Positions 25,749 through 39,551 of a stretch of 64,000 bases of DNA are shown piece after piece. This DNA comes from Prinia subflava (lineage: Eukaryota > Chordata > Aves > Passeriformes > Cisticolidae). Both the position numbers and the translations under genes were made by a program. How positions within the stretch are numbered: the stretch's first letter is position 1; each line of letters begins with the position of its first letter. Location: assembly GCF_021018805.1 (NCBI RefSeq), contig NC_086250.1, positions 65,917,322 through 65,981,321 on the forward strand. Reading direction: 5' to 3'. The notes under the pieces were generated by a model. The model was not told where the DNA came from. It worked only from the letters and a program-made list of their open reading frames with translations, and did not search any database.

Positions 25749-28700
25749 CATCAGTTTTGCTCTCTGTACTACCATTAGTGTTCAGGTGCCTGTAAAGGTA
25801 GCAGTGGCCTGGAGTGAGCAAACAACTGATTTACCTAACTCTAACACAGGTTCTGGAAGCACCTTTCTTCTGGAGATCAAGAAATGAGAAGGAGAATAGG
25901 TGGCAAGAAAGTCATGGAACAGGTGATGAGCAGCAAGACTAAAGATGAAGAATGGCCAAGCACAAGGAGAAAACCTTCATGATAAATGAAGATGGGCTTT
26001 TCCACTTTAAGATATTCATAACAGGACTACCCTGGAGTCCTTTTTCTCTTATCAACTAGAGTCTCATAAAAAAAACTTTTGTAACCCTTGGTCAATAAAA
26101 TCATCTGGTAGGAGCCATTTTTCCTGTGACAGTCTCCCAGTCCTACTCCCATTAGCCAAGAGAGTGCTACTCTTTAAGAGAGGAGAGAAAGTAATACTGA
26201 AAAGGAGTAAAAATGAAGGTGGAAACAACATTCAGAGGAGAATTTTTTCATTATTTGATGTTTTGAAAGAAAAGAAATTGGAAGATGTGAGTGAACTTCT
26301 TCAGCAAAAAATCCAAAAGCATTAGAATAATTTTCTTTAGCCCGACAAAAGTATTGGAAAAAGAGGGATCAAATTGTGTTTACCACAAAACAGTATCTAC
26401 AGCAAAAAGAATTCAATAATACATCTCTTGAAAAAAACCAACAATTGGAACACATAGAAATAGAAAACTCAATGAAGCCAGAAAATGAAATGAAACTTTT
26501 TTTTAAAAGTTGTTTTGAAAGACTAGTTTAATTTTCATTTCCTAAGTATTTCTAGGGGTTTTGGATTTTTTCGTTTAATGCTTGCCGCAATGCATATTTT
26601 TCCCTTCTTAAACAGAGGCTTCTGGCCACTTAAACAAAACTATTTATATTGCTCTGCTGATGCTAAGGATACTTATAAGCAGACTGATCTGAAAAAATGT
26701 GGTTTTTTCACAGATTTTGAATTGTAAACAGTGTTTCTCTTCTGATGGCAAAGGAAGGGAAATCAAACCTGGCAAGACTTTTTCAGAGGTGAGGGAAGGG
26801 AGGCAAGGAGTGTGGAAGATAAAGGAAAAAGAGAGGCCTAGAGTAGAACTGCCAACAATGCGGAGGATAAGCTTTGCATCTGGCATGAAAAGAGCCAAGC
26901 CTCGTGTTCCTCTTCTGAACTGGGCACATTTCCCCAAGTTCTGGCCTTTTGGGGTTTGGCATTCCTACCTAAAAATTAAATCCTGAACCCAAGAAGTTGG
27001 TTCAGCAAAAGTTTTGTCACTTCAGAGTACGAGACAGACCAAATTATATCCTGATGTTTGGGGATAATAATATTTATTTCAATCTGTGTGGAAAATCAAG
27101 GTATTATCATTTAAATGCTAAGGATAATCAGAACATCTGTTTCATAGCACGACAGATAGAGGACAGGGAATAAAGGGATATTTAAACATTAGGAATATAA
27201 CCTGAGACTTCTTCAATGGAAAGATTTACTTAATAGCCATTCTACATATTCTTTTTATGATTGCCTGGACAAATGTGCGTCTTTTGTGAGAAATGTGTAT
27301 TTTATACTCTGAGGTATTTCTCCTCACAGAACCTAAATGACTAGCTCAGGTGAGGATGTACCTATCAGGCACTGAAACCTGGTGAGCTGCATCCAATATT
27401 TAATTATCCTCTAGTCACAGACAGTTAGCAAATACTCTTTTGAAAGTCAGTTTTAAAGGAAAATCTAATTTAGAGGTTCAGAATGACTGTTTGGAGGACT
27501 ACAGTCTTCTCTAGGTTATGCAGATAATCCAGGACAACTTTTGATAAGGTATATTTAGATTTCGTTAAAGTTTGGATACCTATAAAACCAACAAAATAAA
27601 CTAATAACCATTAAAAAAACCAAACCCAAAGCCTACCCTTGGTCAAAACAATACATTTAAACACTTTTGATTACACCAATTATACTGGCTAAAACTTGTC
27701 ATCATCTGAAACATTTTTAGCTAAATGATTGAGAATTATGCTAAAGGCAGACAGGGAATACTCTTTTCAGTGTCTCAATATTTCAGCACCTTGTACTCCA
27801 CGTAAAATAGCCCTCCATGAAATCAGTTTATCAATCCATCACCTCCAAGAGGTGTGCAAGTACTACAGTAATTTTACAAGTAGTTATTCAAAGGGAGAGA
27901 GAAACAGACCAAACAGCTTGTTTCAGTGCCTGGTCCATCCTGATGCTTTGTTTTCACCATACAACTATACTTTCCCCCTGTATTACTTTACAACATGCAT
28001 AGCTGTGCTCCCAGCTGGAGTTGAAGCTGCAAAGAAATGCATGTTTGTTATAATCAGAGTTTAATGCAATCTCTACCCCTAAAGCTACACAAAGATTTCT
28101 CTGACACCTCTTTCAGTTCCATTTACCTCTCTGCTTTAATTTTTCCATCTGGAATATCTTGCTTCTTCTCAGTCCAAGTAATAGTCCAAAATTATTTTTC
28201 CCTAGAAAATCCAGTCCTCAAAAATAAGAAATGGCATTTTGCATTATTAGCAAGGCTTACCACTGAATCTGAAACACCTCATGACTGAAGGATTTGGATG
28301 GCAGATACTTGAAATGGAATAGGCAGGTCAGAGACTTACTGGCAAACAAGTGCAAACTTCACGTATTTCACATGAGCCCACTTCTCAAGCCTGCCAAGGC
28401 TAAATGATAGCAATACTGGGAGATGTCAGGCATTGCAGAGAAATTCTTCATAGCAACACTGCAGGAAAGTTACCATATTTCCCTATAGAAAAATTGCATC
28501 ACCTGCAAGAAGAAAAGGCCTCGCCATTCTCCCCTGTGAATGAAAGTTGCAATGGAAATGGAGCAATTAGAGCACTGTGAGGATGGAGCAGCAGCATTAG
28601 GAGAAAAGGCTGGGGCAGCTGCTCTATCCCAGTGCTAGGAATCAGCAAATACCAGAAGTGGTAAAACCCTTTTTTCCAAATACCTGCTTCCCTTCATGTA

Positions 28701-31700
28701 GGACTGGCTAATGGAAGCAGAGTCCCTTGGCTGTGAAAGGCAGTATCTGGCGCCACAAGACACTTTCACCTATTTTGTCACCATCTCAGTGTTGAATCAT
28801 AGAATCAGTTCTACCATTTCACTGCTGTCCTTTCCTATTGAACTACTGTTCAATATTTGCCCATAAAACAGAGCTACAAAGTGGAATTTCTTCTTTCCTC
28901 TACCACTGCACAATTCAACATAGCCGTTCTGAGCCTGTCCCAGTGACACTGGGAAAGAGCCATTAAATCCCAAAGTGATCTTAGCCCCTCTTTTGGGGGT
29001 TGGGTTTTTGCTACATGAACCCACTGAGTCCTCAGTGCTCACAGGCAGCTCCTTGCTGAGCAGGGAGTGCCAAACTTAGCATTGTCCTGCAGTGATGTTT
29101 GCTAGTCTTGGTACTCTTATATTCATTGCAGAGACCACAAGGGAAAGGGGTTTAAACCACCAAGAACAGAAGAGGTTAATTGAATTAGGGCACTAGAGTG
29201 CAATCTGAGTGAGCTGGATATTTTCTGAGCCCTTGGCATTGGCTCCTTATATCATACAAAGAAAGTGGCTTAATCTCTTCTTTCTCTGCCAAATGTGTAC
29301 AACACTTTTTTGCCCCAAACTGGGAGCTAAGGAGGAGTTTGCTCTTGTTGAAGATGTGCACAAATACTGTTGCAGTAAGAATCAGAGGGGCAAAAACAAA
29401 GAAGATTCCTCTGTGGATACTTCAGATAGTGTGGAGTAAATGAGACATAGTGTTATACTAAAGGGTAACAAATGGAAATGAATCTCAGCAGTCTCACTCA
29501 CGGAATACTGCTCATCCTGTGCTCTGCTGGATGCAGCTGTACTGCAGGAAAGAGAGGCTCACACAACAAAACAGGATTGCAATGCACTTGTGCAAGGGGG
29601 CATGTAATGATCTGATTCTGAGTCCTGTTGACATCTCAAAGCAGGGACTTGGGATGGACTCTGTTATTTCATACTTATACTCTCTCTGGTCATGCCTACA
29701 ACCCAGAGCAGTTCAGTACTCAGGCTGGTTTATTATTTTTGCTGTCAGCCCATGAAACCGTTTTGCAGTATTATCCATTTGTCTTGCAAATAATGTTCAC
29801 TTCACTTAATGTTCAGGTAATTATGAGTAGTTCTTTGAATGCAGTATATACGTCCAGATGGAGATGATTTCTTACAGTGATTATTTCATACCACTTATAA
29901 CCAAATTTTGTTCTGTTTTATTCAATACAGAAATTAGGTAAAATACAGCATTCTTCTTACATCTGTGTTCATTGGCATGAGTAAGAGTTTCCTACACACA
30001 GGTAGATCAGGAGTCAGACCTTGCAAAAACAATTACATGAGTACAAACCTCACAGGAATTTGCAGTGCTGTTGAGGTGTTTGCTTTCTGATTCATTGGCA
30101 ATGTGGAAAACATAACCAGCTAGGCACTGCCTAAGGATTACAGTTCTATTACAGGCCCTATTTCTAAACTACTAGAGTAATCTATGAATTTAAAATGCTG
30201 CAAAAAACACGTTTTCTTCTTTTCTTTGCCAGCTGCAAGTTTCCAAGTGCTCAGTCTGCCAGTCAATAATTTTTCTTTTGAATTCTATGACTTCATTAAA
30301 ATGCTTATAATATTTTTGGCTGGTTACATTTATTTTAATTCTTTAACTATTATTCTTGATCTAGCATGACCTTTGAGTCTAATCAAGCTTCTGTTGGTTT
30401 GTTTTTCACAGGCACTTGACCAAGGCCAGACCTCTTTAAAAAAAAAAAAAGTAATATTCAAGTGATGCTGGTTTTTTTTTCAATTTTCTCATAAATACAA
30501 GAAAACTTAATGATTGCCTTCTTACTTTGTACTTTCCTAAGTCAAAGCTGGAAAAATGCAAAAGAAAAAGGGTGTAAAACATTAAAAAGATCCAGTTGCA
30601 GCAAGTAGTTGCAGATACAGACCTCAAAATTCTCAGTGAATCCAACACATTTTTGAATTAGCTCTGCTTTTCCTATAACGCAGGAAAAAAATGTGCCAGG
30701 TTATACTGAATTCAACTCAGGATATTACCCAGAAATCCAAACCAAGTATGATTATTGATAGTCTCAGCATGTGTAGTGGAAGACAGCCGTGTGATAATGG
30801 ATTTGTGTATATTATGGTATCTCATCAAGTAGTATGGTACCTCATCAAGTTTTGGATGTATTTCTGCCTTGTGCTACTTATCTCTGGCATGTCAAAAAGA
30901 CATCTTGAGTACTTTAAAATGTGAAGTGTGATGTTTGTATTTCCTCTCCAAGGAGTATGCTTTCCTTATTAGCATGAGGAGCACTTGCATATGCTTGGAG
31001 AGGGATTCTCTAATCTGGGTCAGGTGGAGCTACAGAGTTTTACAAATTAACATTTACTGTAGTGTACCATTCACATTATCTACAGAAAAATGATCACACT
31101 TCTCAGAGAGATGAGGAGAAAGCACCACAAACCAGTGTTTGAAGCATTAAAATATTTTCCTTTTGCAAATTAAAAGATTAAATGACCTGTGGAGGTAACT
31201 GCAGCAAGAGATATGGGCAAGGATAAGTTCAAACAGGTACTTAGCCACGTGCACTGGAATGCTTTAGACAACACAGGATGTGCAGTTTTGTCATAGGGAT
31301 ATTTCTCCAAATGCCTAAATGGTTCAATCAGTGCAGTGAGATACTCATGCATTTGACAAAATTCAGATGTGCTTTTTAGATCAGATCTCTGAGATTTTCA
31401 AGATCTGCCATCACAGTGGCTATTGTGTACCCAAGCTGCAAGAACATCACTAGAAACTTAGGGCCTTCATACAGGAGGGCAACACTGCAAAGGGCTTATC
31501 ATCCTCAGATCAGTATAAATACCCTGAAAATTCCCATGATAATGTCATGGCAGATGTGTTGTTTTGGAGATGAACTTGTGGCTTCTGGAAGCTTGAAGAA
31601 ACAGACAGCTGTGATCAATATGAATCCTCTCTCTCTTGGAATATTACAGAGGTAGTGAAGAATGTGTTGGAAGAGGATGCATCTGAGGGATGAAAAGTTT

Positions 31701-32164
31701 TAGGGAAAGGATCCCAGGTTGAATTTGCTGTGCTAGTACTGTCCACAAGACCCTTTCAGAAAAGCCCAGGGTAATGACCCTGTGATAGGCCTCAGCAGCA
31801 CATGTATGACCTCTGATTTTCCATTCCCATACTATCACCTCTTTCCTCCAGGAAATGACTATTCACAACATCCCCTCCTCCTACCTTCCACTAGAATACT
31901 CTGAGGTGAAAACGAGAATCCAATATTTATACCCCATCTGTAAATGTCTGTGGTTGGTACTGTGAACAGAGTAATAACAAAATGCTGCTACCAGCAGATC
32001 AGCGATGGGACAGCCACCCCTGGGGCAGCATGGTCTAAACCACAGTGTGGGTATGGAGCATGGAGGTGGCACCTGGGACTTGGAAACATTTGGTTTAAAA
32101 TATAATGAGTGGCATATAGAGGCTACATTCTCCTGCTCAGCAGTGAACTGGCATCATGAAAGTG
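25749..32164. other. AT-rich intergenic DNA, no gene recognised
   Basis: This is 6.4 kb of mostly AT-rich sequence without a recognisable coding region. The open frames are all below about 115 codons and overlap each other. A short AATCATAGAATCA near 28,794 looks like a CR1 tail but has no CR1 body next to it. Confidence 0.5.
30813..30852. repeat. 20-bp tandem duplication, two copies
   Basis: Two adjacent 20-base units both read TATGGTA(T/C)CTCATCAAGT, with one internal mismatch. Nothing else in the neighbourhood is repeated. Confidence 0.85.
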
Positions 32165-32168
32165 ATGG

Positions 32169-32642
32169 GTTCTGCACAGGAAGGACAAAACCTCTGTTGG
32201 AGTCTAGAGGCCACAAAGATGATTTTTGGAATGCCTCTCCTATGAGGAATGGCTGAGGGGATTGTTCACACTGGAGAAATGAAGGTTTCAAAATGATCTT
32301 ACCATGGCCTTCCGGAGCATAAAGAGGGTCTACAAGAAAGCTGGAGAGGGAAGTTTTCGGAGGACATGTAGAGATAGGACAAGGGGGGATGGCTTTAAAC
32401 TGAAAGAGCGTAGACTTAGATAGATATAAGGAAAGAAGTATTTTCTGTGAGCATGGTTTAGCACTGGCACAGGTTGCCCAGAGAAGCTGTGGATGGCCCA
32501 TCCCTGAAGTGTTCAAGGCCAGGTTGCATGGGGTTTTGAACAATCTGATCTAGTGGAAAGTGTCCCTGTGTGTGGCAAGAGGACTGAAATTAGGTGATTT
32601 CTAATGCCTCTTCCAGCCCCAACCATTCTACAATTCTGTGAT
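32169..32642 (+). mobile_element. CR1 LINE 3'-end fragment
   Basis: About 470 bases follow the CR1 3' region in order: a GAGGCCACAAAGATGAT stretch, the CTCCTATGAGGAATGGCTGAGG stretch (partly altered), the GGTTGCCCAGAGAAGCTGTGGATG segment, and an ending of CTTCCAGCCCCAACCATTCT with an ATTCTGTGATT tail. It is 5'-truncated and carries indels, so it is not coding. Confidence 0.93.
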
Positions 32643-33034
32643 TTTTAAAATGTAGCTACTCTGAAAGTAGTCAACAGTTTCCTCTCTATTCCTTGTTCAC
32701 TAGGATAAAATATAGTACATTTTTGTCCATATTCACTTACTTTATGGGGTCAACAGTGCAGATATAAAATCTACACAGCTTTCTTGGCCTCGGTCTGAGA
32801 AGCATTAGTACAGAGAGCAAAGGAAATGACTCCTAGTTGAGAAGAGGGAACAGATTCCTATGTTCCTCTTCTGCTATCACACACACGGAAAACTACATTT
32901 TGGTTTCTGGACCAATGACTTCCCAGGAGCTTATACTGATTAAAAACAATCGCTTACAGAGAAAAGAAATCCAAAAGCCTATAAATATTTATGTCAGAGT
33001 TAAAGCCACAGAAAGATGAGTATGAAACAAATAA

Positions 33035-33078
33035 GTAAAAAATGAAAAAAGAAAAAAGAAAAAAGAAAAAAAAAAAAG
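33035..33078. repeat. (AAAAAG)n purine-rich microsatellite
   Basis: Runs of five to six A separated by single G (one T at the left) end in a run of twelve A. It is a simple repeat. Confidence 0.88.
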
Positions 33079-36000
33079 GCTAGTACAATGGCTGGCATGT
33101 GAGGCAGACTGAATTCCATACTGCACACAACTCCACTATGAGGAATCTGCATAGGAAAAGGTGATGCAACAGAAGACTTTTGGAAAGATACCCAAAGGAA
33201 GAAGAGACTTTCTTGCTTTCTGTGTGCACAAAAAAAATCTAAGTTGTGCTTTTTCCACCTTCCCTGGGTAGGAGAGGAGCCTCCCTCTGCCAAACGTTCA
33301 AACAATGCATGGTGGTTGCTGCAGAAGTAAGTGCTGTTCCCAGGATGTTTTCTCTGTTTTGCTGCAGGACTGTAACACTGTGTTTTAATGGATACAAATA
33401 AACCTCTTTTAAAGGTATTAAAGTCACAGGAAAGGAGACAACAGTCACTATTGACTTTCCACAGATCTTCCATATTCATGTTCTTCTAATCAAGACAACA
33501 TTCAGCTTTCTTTTCTCTTCTGAAAGAAGAGATGCAGTTTGCTCAAGTGGCTGCAAATTTCACTTTCCAGCTGTACTTTGTATAAACCTTAAAAGTACTT
33601 CACTTTCAATGTTCAGGGATGGGAGAGGGACACAGCAACACAGACCTGAGGTAGGCACTTCCAATGCAGATTTTCATTTTACTAATGACATATGCTGCTC
33701 AGAAAAAGGAATAAAATTCCAAAATTTTGAATAAACAGTGGGGGGTTTTCCTTCCTGAAGACACAGAAGAATTGTCATAATTATGTCACATTGGCTACAT
33801 CTAGACAAAACTTAAGATGTGTATGCAAAATTGATTTATGTGACATGATGTATGTATGTATGTCAGGAGATTTCTGTGAATGTAATCTTAAAAAGAATAA
33901 ATACTATATCTAATACTTATAGGCTCTACAAAGGTATGTAAAATAAAATCTTCTTCAGCAAAAAAGAAACATTAAGAAAATTAATGTCCTATGTGACTAA
34001 TCCAGTTTAGAAACATCCACATGATGCATCTCATATTTGGTGTTATTTGTAATTACACATATACAAAACACATTTTGGATACTCCACACAGTTTGAAAGA
34101 GTAACACATTTTAAAATATTTTACATACAGTCTACTTCTCAGACATTTCTGAACAACAGAGCAGTACTAATCAGCCTAGCTCAAAGAATGCCTTTTTAAA
34201 AGCTGCTGTGGATTTCACCTTATGATTAGAAAGGAATTCCCATCCACTACATCTTCATTAGTCACAGAGTTTTGAGACTCTCACACTGTGTACAACCCTG
34301 TGTTGCAGAGACATTTCCTTCAGCTTTAACAGAAGATTCAGAGAAAGGAAAAGGAAGAGGTTCTATGTCTCATGATTAAGAAATATGCAACATACAAGAA
34401 AGATCTCAGGCACCACATTGGTCTTATATTCTTTAGGCTTTATTCCCAATTCCCTCACTTGTCTGTATTTCCAGAGAAGTACTATGGTAGCCTAAAACTT
34501 TTGCAAGAGGATAAATGCTCACCTCTAGGAACTCTAAAACCAAAAACCATTTCCTGGAATGCACTGGAAGTCAAGGAGCCAATGGGGCATCTGTTCAGGA
34601 AGACTGGTGAGCTGACGAAGACTGGACTGGAGGTAGAAGTATAAAAACCACATGAGAGGAAGAGGAAACTGAGCAGCTGTGAGCGCAGTCAGAGACCTTC
34701 CACACTTGCCAGGACAGGCTGCAAATGTGTGTCCTCCTCTCCTTCTTAACAGAGGCTGAAGGATATCTGAGAAACCCTTGTATGCCTAAAGGAACAAAGC
34801 ATCTTTCACTGTGAGCTAAATGATACAGAGAGAGGTTACAGAAGAACAGTGGTTGATGACAGAGGAGCATTTGAACCTGGATAATACAAGGTCATATGAA
34901 TGCTTGTCACATCATGTCCTGAAATCATATGATATTTTGTTGTCCAATTATTCCATTCTTATCTGAAGGCTCCCTGAGTTTGTTGTAGTCATTCAGCAAA
35001 TCTCTGCTTTTGTGCTTCTTTTACAGTTCATTTCTTCCCCCTCATTGCCTCATTTCAGAAATGAGGAAGTAGAGGGAAGAGGGGAAATAAAAGCAAAAAA
35101 GCATATCTGGAAAATGCATTCAGTGATCAATCAAATCTGAGCATGGAGCCTTCAGAAAGACGGGCAGACTGGAAAGTGAGGATTTCCTCTTATGAATCAC
35201 TGGTCAAATCTCATAAGGACAGACAGATAAAGGCTGCATCTGCTCCATTGTCTTTGTGTTTCATGGGGTAAATGCAGAGAAGAATGTTCAGGCTGGCTGA
35301 GTCACACTCCTCTGCAGGAAGAATCTCTGAGAAAGGGACACTGTGACAATGTGGATACCTATCCTTCATAACTTTGAGTGCCATAAGGGCAAGATAGCCA
35401 TGTTGAGGATCTCAACCCAACAATCACAGGCCTTCAGATACTATTATTCCACACTTTTAAAAGGGATAGGAAGCATGGCAACATCTACTACATCTACCAT
35501 TTCCTGGCCTCTCTCATGCTCATTGTTGTACATTTTATCAAAGTAAACCTAACACCTGCCTAACACCTCCTCCTTTCTCTTTACATATTTAAACCTTCAC
35601 CTTCATATTATTTCATGAGAACAGTTTTTAAAATGTTACTATAGGTTTTGAGAATGATGAAACAAAATTGCCATCAAGTTTTCTTCCTATGGACTCTTAA
35701 ATCTTTCAGGTCTTTTGCTTTCATATGCTGATTTCATACTGTGGATTTACAAGCATTTTATTCTAGCTCTCCCATTACCATCATCTGTGACAATGCACAG
35801 ACTCAAGGAGACCTTCAATGGCTTCATTGCAGCTCTACAGCTGTTTGTATTTACCCCTAATGAAGTCAGATTTCAGGATCAGAGACTTCAAAACCTGTTG
35901 GTCAGGAAGCTGCATAGTGGTTTCCATGCAACATTTTTCTACCATCTTCTTGCTTCTCTAGAAGCAAAAGATGCATGTACAACTAAAATAGAAAATTACT

Positions 36001-36733
36001 GCATTTGAGGAAACCCTGAAAGTTCAACTTGTGCTTTCCTGAGGAATTAGGAGATAAGACAGTCTTGTAATGTTTGCTGAACAACTGATAGCTATCAGAA
36101 TTGTTAAGACAATTTTTATCTTTGTTTCCATAAGTCCTGACCTAAATAAACTCTTTCAATTGTGCTGAGGAAAAAAGAAAGGAGGGAAATAGAGAATATG
36201 AAGGTAAGATTTTTAACTGACAGTTTATTTTCTGCTCATAACTTACAAGACATAAATAAAGATGAAAGGCATTGTCATTAAGAATTAGAATGAGTGGGTT
36301 TCTTGGCAGAATCAAAAAATATTAATATGCTGACCAATAAAATCTACAGATGATAGTCAAATCACAATAAAATTCATTTGCCAAAATAGTAAAAAATTTG
36401 GATAGTAAAAACAATCCAGGTTTTTTTATTTTTGACATCATTCTCTTCAGCCGAGACCATGCTGTCCTTCATCTTTTTAATGGTTAAGGAATCCAATTTG
36501 AGAGTAATAATAGTTACAAAATAAATGCAAATTCGTGAGAAACAAAAATATAAGACAATGATTTCTATTTTCCTAGAAGGAAAAATTCACAATAAATCTG
36601 ATAAAAGAAAGCAAGTAAGGAAAAGAAAGCAAGTTTTAAATTGCATGTGACTACAATGAAAGAAAACCATCCTTAAATGGGCTGTTATCTGTGCCTTCGA
36701 CACAGTGGTGCCTGTTATCATTTTATAAAGGTT

Positions 36734-36756
36734 ACTTTTGTAAACTTTACAAAAGT
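36734..36756. repeat. Perfect 23-bp palindrome
   Basis: The left arm ACTTTTGTAAA and right arm TTTACAAAAGT are exact reverse complements around a single central C at 36,745. I checked it base by base. It lies in AT-rich DNA with no gene nearby. Confidence 0.95.
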
Positions 36757-39164
36757 TTGTAATATTTTTAAACAAACCTCTTTTTCAGGTATATGCAACT
36801 CTTCTCTAAAAGGAAATGAGAGCCCACAAAAGATTTAACTATTTTTCATTTGGTAAGAATACCATAAATTTTTCAATTTATCTCAAGGGCTGTGTCTCTT
36901 GCCACAGAAATCTGGGCTATAAGATGTAGCAAAGTCATCTGTCTTGCCTCAGCATGCCATATTCATGTTCAGAAAATATTGTCAGAACTCTTTCTGAAGA
37001 TGCAGTTAGTTGAAAATTGCAGGTGCTGGTGCTTGCAATTACTCTAAACATTTGTGTATCCTTATGAGGGAAACAAAGTCTGAAACGTAGGAGTGGCAGT
37101 GTTTTGAAGGCAAGTGGAATATAAGGAGGGTAACTGTTTTGGAAAGGTAGGGATAGCACTACCTGTAATTTCACAAAACATACTTTGAGAAAGGAAGAGC
37201 TTTGTGCCTTAAGGTGCTAAATGAACACCTGGACATGCTTGCAAACTGCAGGACATGTCTCCATCCAGACTGGAAAGAAGGAGCCCACTGTTGCAGGGTG
37301 GAGTGGGTTCCTTTGTGCAAGTCAGCACAAGTCCCAAACCCCTGAGCTGGTTTTGAAGGGATGCAGTTTTTAGACACAAGCTATCACCAGAGTGTTTGGT
37401 TACTGTTGCCTGTTCCTCAGAGTGTACATTTATCTCCATACTTCATTCCCCATGTCTGTTTCTTTCATAAGACTCAAGTCTTTCTGATTGCAGGTCATTG
37501 GCTCATACAACTGAAGTTAGTGGGGAGGTTGGTGAGCTGAGCTGAGGTGGTAGGCTAAGTGGAGCAGTAAAAGTGATTCACAGTCAGTGAGTTGACCTTG
37601 GGTCCTTCAAATAATGCAGTCCAAGAGGATTTTGTCAGTATTTCCACTGGAAACCTAGCATGGGTATCTAGCTTTTTCTGTGTTTGACTGGCTAGTGCAT
37701 TGGGAGAGACAAGAGGCTGAGAAATGGTTGAGAAGGGCGTGAATGAAATTTTTTTTTTGGTTGGTCCTAGGCATCTCAGCCTGATGTTCTAAGGAGAGCA
37801 AATGGGAGGAGTGAAGTTCATTTAAAGCTGCCTTTCTCCCATGATCAGCAAATTCCTAGTTAGTAATGTGGGCTTTCAGAACAGCTGTAGCTGTAGATGA
37901 GTCTATAAACCCACCTTCCTTAGAGGAGGAAGGAGGTTTTCTCTTGTCTGCTTGATGCTCAAATGACTGAAGGTCAAAAGAAATTTTCCCTCCCATTCTT
38001 CATCTTAGTTACTCATGTCCCTCAGGTAAGCACTGTGATGGGACTGGAAGCCTGGAAGCTTGTCATCTGAAGATAGTTAAAAGCAGCAGGGTGATAAGGG
38101 TTGCTGTAACACAGCAGCCTGTAACGTTCATGTCCTGTTTCTTCCTGGTAATGCCTGGAAATGACTGATCAGGGGCTGCTGTGATCCTGTCTTCCTCTGC
38201 TTCCCTCCCTGCTAGGTGCCACTTATAATGTGAAGCTGTTCAATGGTGATCTCATCTAGACAGCAGAATTTATAAGGCATTGATTGTTATTATACAGAAT
38301 GGTTCAGAAAACCGTGTTTTCTGAGTGCACCCAGCTCTCGTGTCATGGCTGGAGAAGAGAAAGGCGATTACTCAGACATTCTGTGCTCTGTCAGCCCTCA
38401 GCTGATAAAGAGATCATCCAAGAAGTACGTGAGAAGCCCAAGGGAGCAAAAACCTCCCACTGTGCTGTGATCAGCATCAGAGAAACTCTTCCCAATAAAC
38501 AGCTCCATCATATCCAGTAGCAAGGATCTCCAATCAGAAATAAGCAAGAGACGAGGTTTGTTCCGAGGGTGGCTTCTAAATGCAGACATGGCTCCATCTC
38601 ATACAAAGAAGTTTCTCTCAAAATGTCTGTCATGCTACAGTGTAGCCAGTTGCAGCAAGTGTCAGGCAGAGCACATCTTTATGTATTGTTGCGAGAGACC
38701 ACATTAGAGTGCAATGAGCTAAGCTTCAAAAGTTCTGTGTTTCAGGGACTTTTCTTTTTCCGTTTTAAAACTGGTATTTCTTGGTTACATTCTTCAGGCA
38801 GGCTGTTGATCACCCATCTCTACTGTAAGAAGTAGTTTGTGTGGGCCGGAGGATTTTAATGCTGCTGTGCAAACCATAAGTTGGTCTTGTGTGATCTGCT
38901 GTCAGTCACTAAAGAGATCTTTGGGAGTGTTCCTAATTCAGGAGAGAAACCCTGACATCTTTGTTTTCACAAAAGACCTGTGAGGCAGGACAGTGCTGGT
39001 GTAAAAGAAGTGTAGGCCTTAAGAGTGGATGATGGTACGACTTCCTGTGCATCATTCAAGCAGTGTGGATTTCTTTATTTCTCACTAAATCAGTAAATGT
39101 TAGCAAATATCACATGCTGCCCCCAAAGTAATTGTCCCGAACGGGTGTGCTTGAGATGGCCGAA

Positions 39165-39174
39165 GAAAAAGAAA
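39165..39174 (+). promoter_or_regulatory. IRF/ISRE-like motif, copy A
   Basis: GAAAAAGAAA matches the GAAANNGAAA core bound by IRF proteins. It lies about 0.5 kb upstream of the predicted transcription start and is conserved in copy B at 43,679-43,688. A-rich DNA makes chance matches common, so function is not established. Confidence 0.35.
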
Positions 39175-39382
39175 GAGTTGATCCCAGGTGCTGTGTCAGG
39201 GACGAAGCCTAACAAGTATTTCATAGAACACACTGTGGCCTGGAAAGGAGTGGGAAAGGGGAGATGCAGCACCACAGTAAATATGAATAAATATCATTAG
39301 GTATCAATATCAATATTAATAGGAAGAATGTTCCACCCTGAATAATAAATAAAAGACCACACCTGTATACTGGGAACATCCA

Positions 39383-39389
39383 TGAGTCA
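39383..39389. promoter_or_regulatory. AP-1 consensus site, copy A
   Basis: TGAGTCA is an exact AP-1 (Fos/Jun) consensus about 275 bases upstream of the predicted start. The same site is present in copy B at 43,897-43,903. Confidence 0.4.
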
Positions 39390-39551
39390 TGTCAGCCAAA
39401 TTTACATTTGACAAGGGTTGTGTGGGAAGGCACTTGTGCCTCCTTTGTCAAGGGAAGCTCTGGGGTTCCCAGGTTCCCGAGGGATGGGTCTGCACTTGGT
39501 GTCTGTTGGGCTTTGGGTGCCAGGGCCATGCTGAGCTCCCCGAGCTGTGCT

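Larger units (their letters stand above)
32643..38670. other. AT-rich intergenic DNA left of the gene island
   Basis: Six kilobases contain no recognised gene. Two notable local structures are an A-rich (AAAAAG)n run at 33,035-33,078 and a perfect 23-bp palindrome at 36,734-36,756. Base composition becomes gradually less AT-rich from about 37.4 kb toward the tandem genes. The stretch 38,280-38,670 has several overlapping short frames on both strands but nothing identifiable. Confidence 0.5.

Noticed and set aside
28794..28806. CR1-tail-like AATCATAGAATCA
   Set aside because: No CR1 body sequence follows it; it is a short chance match or an unrecognisable remnant.
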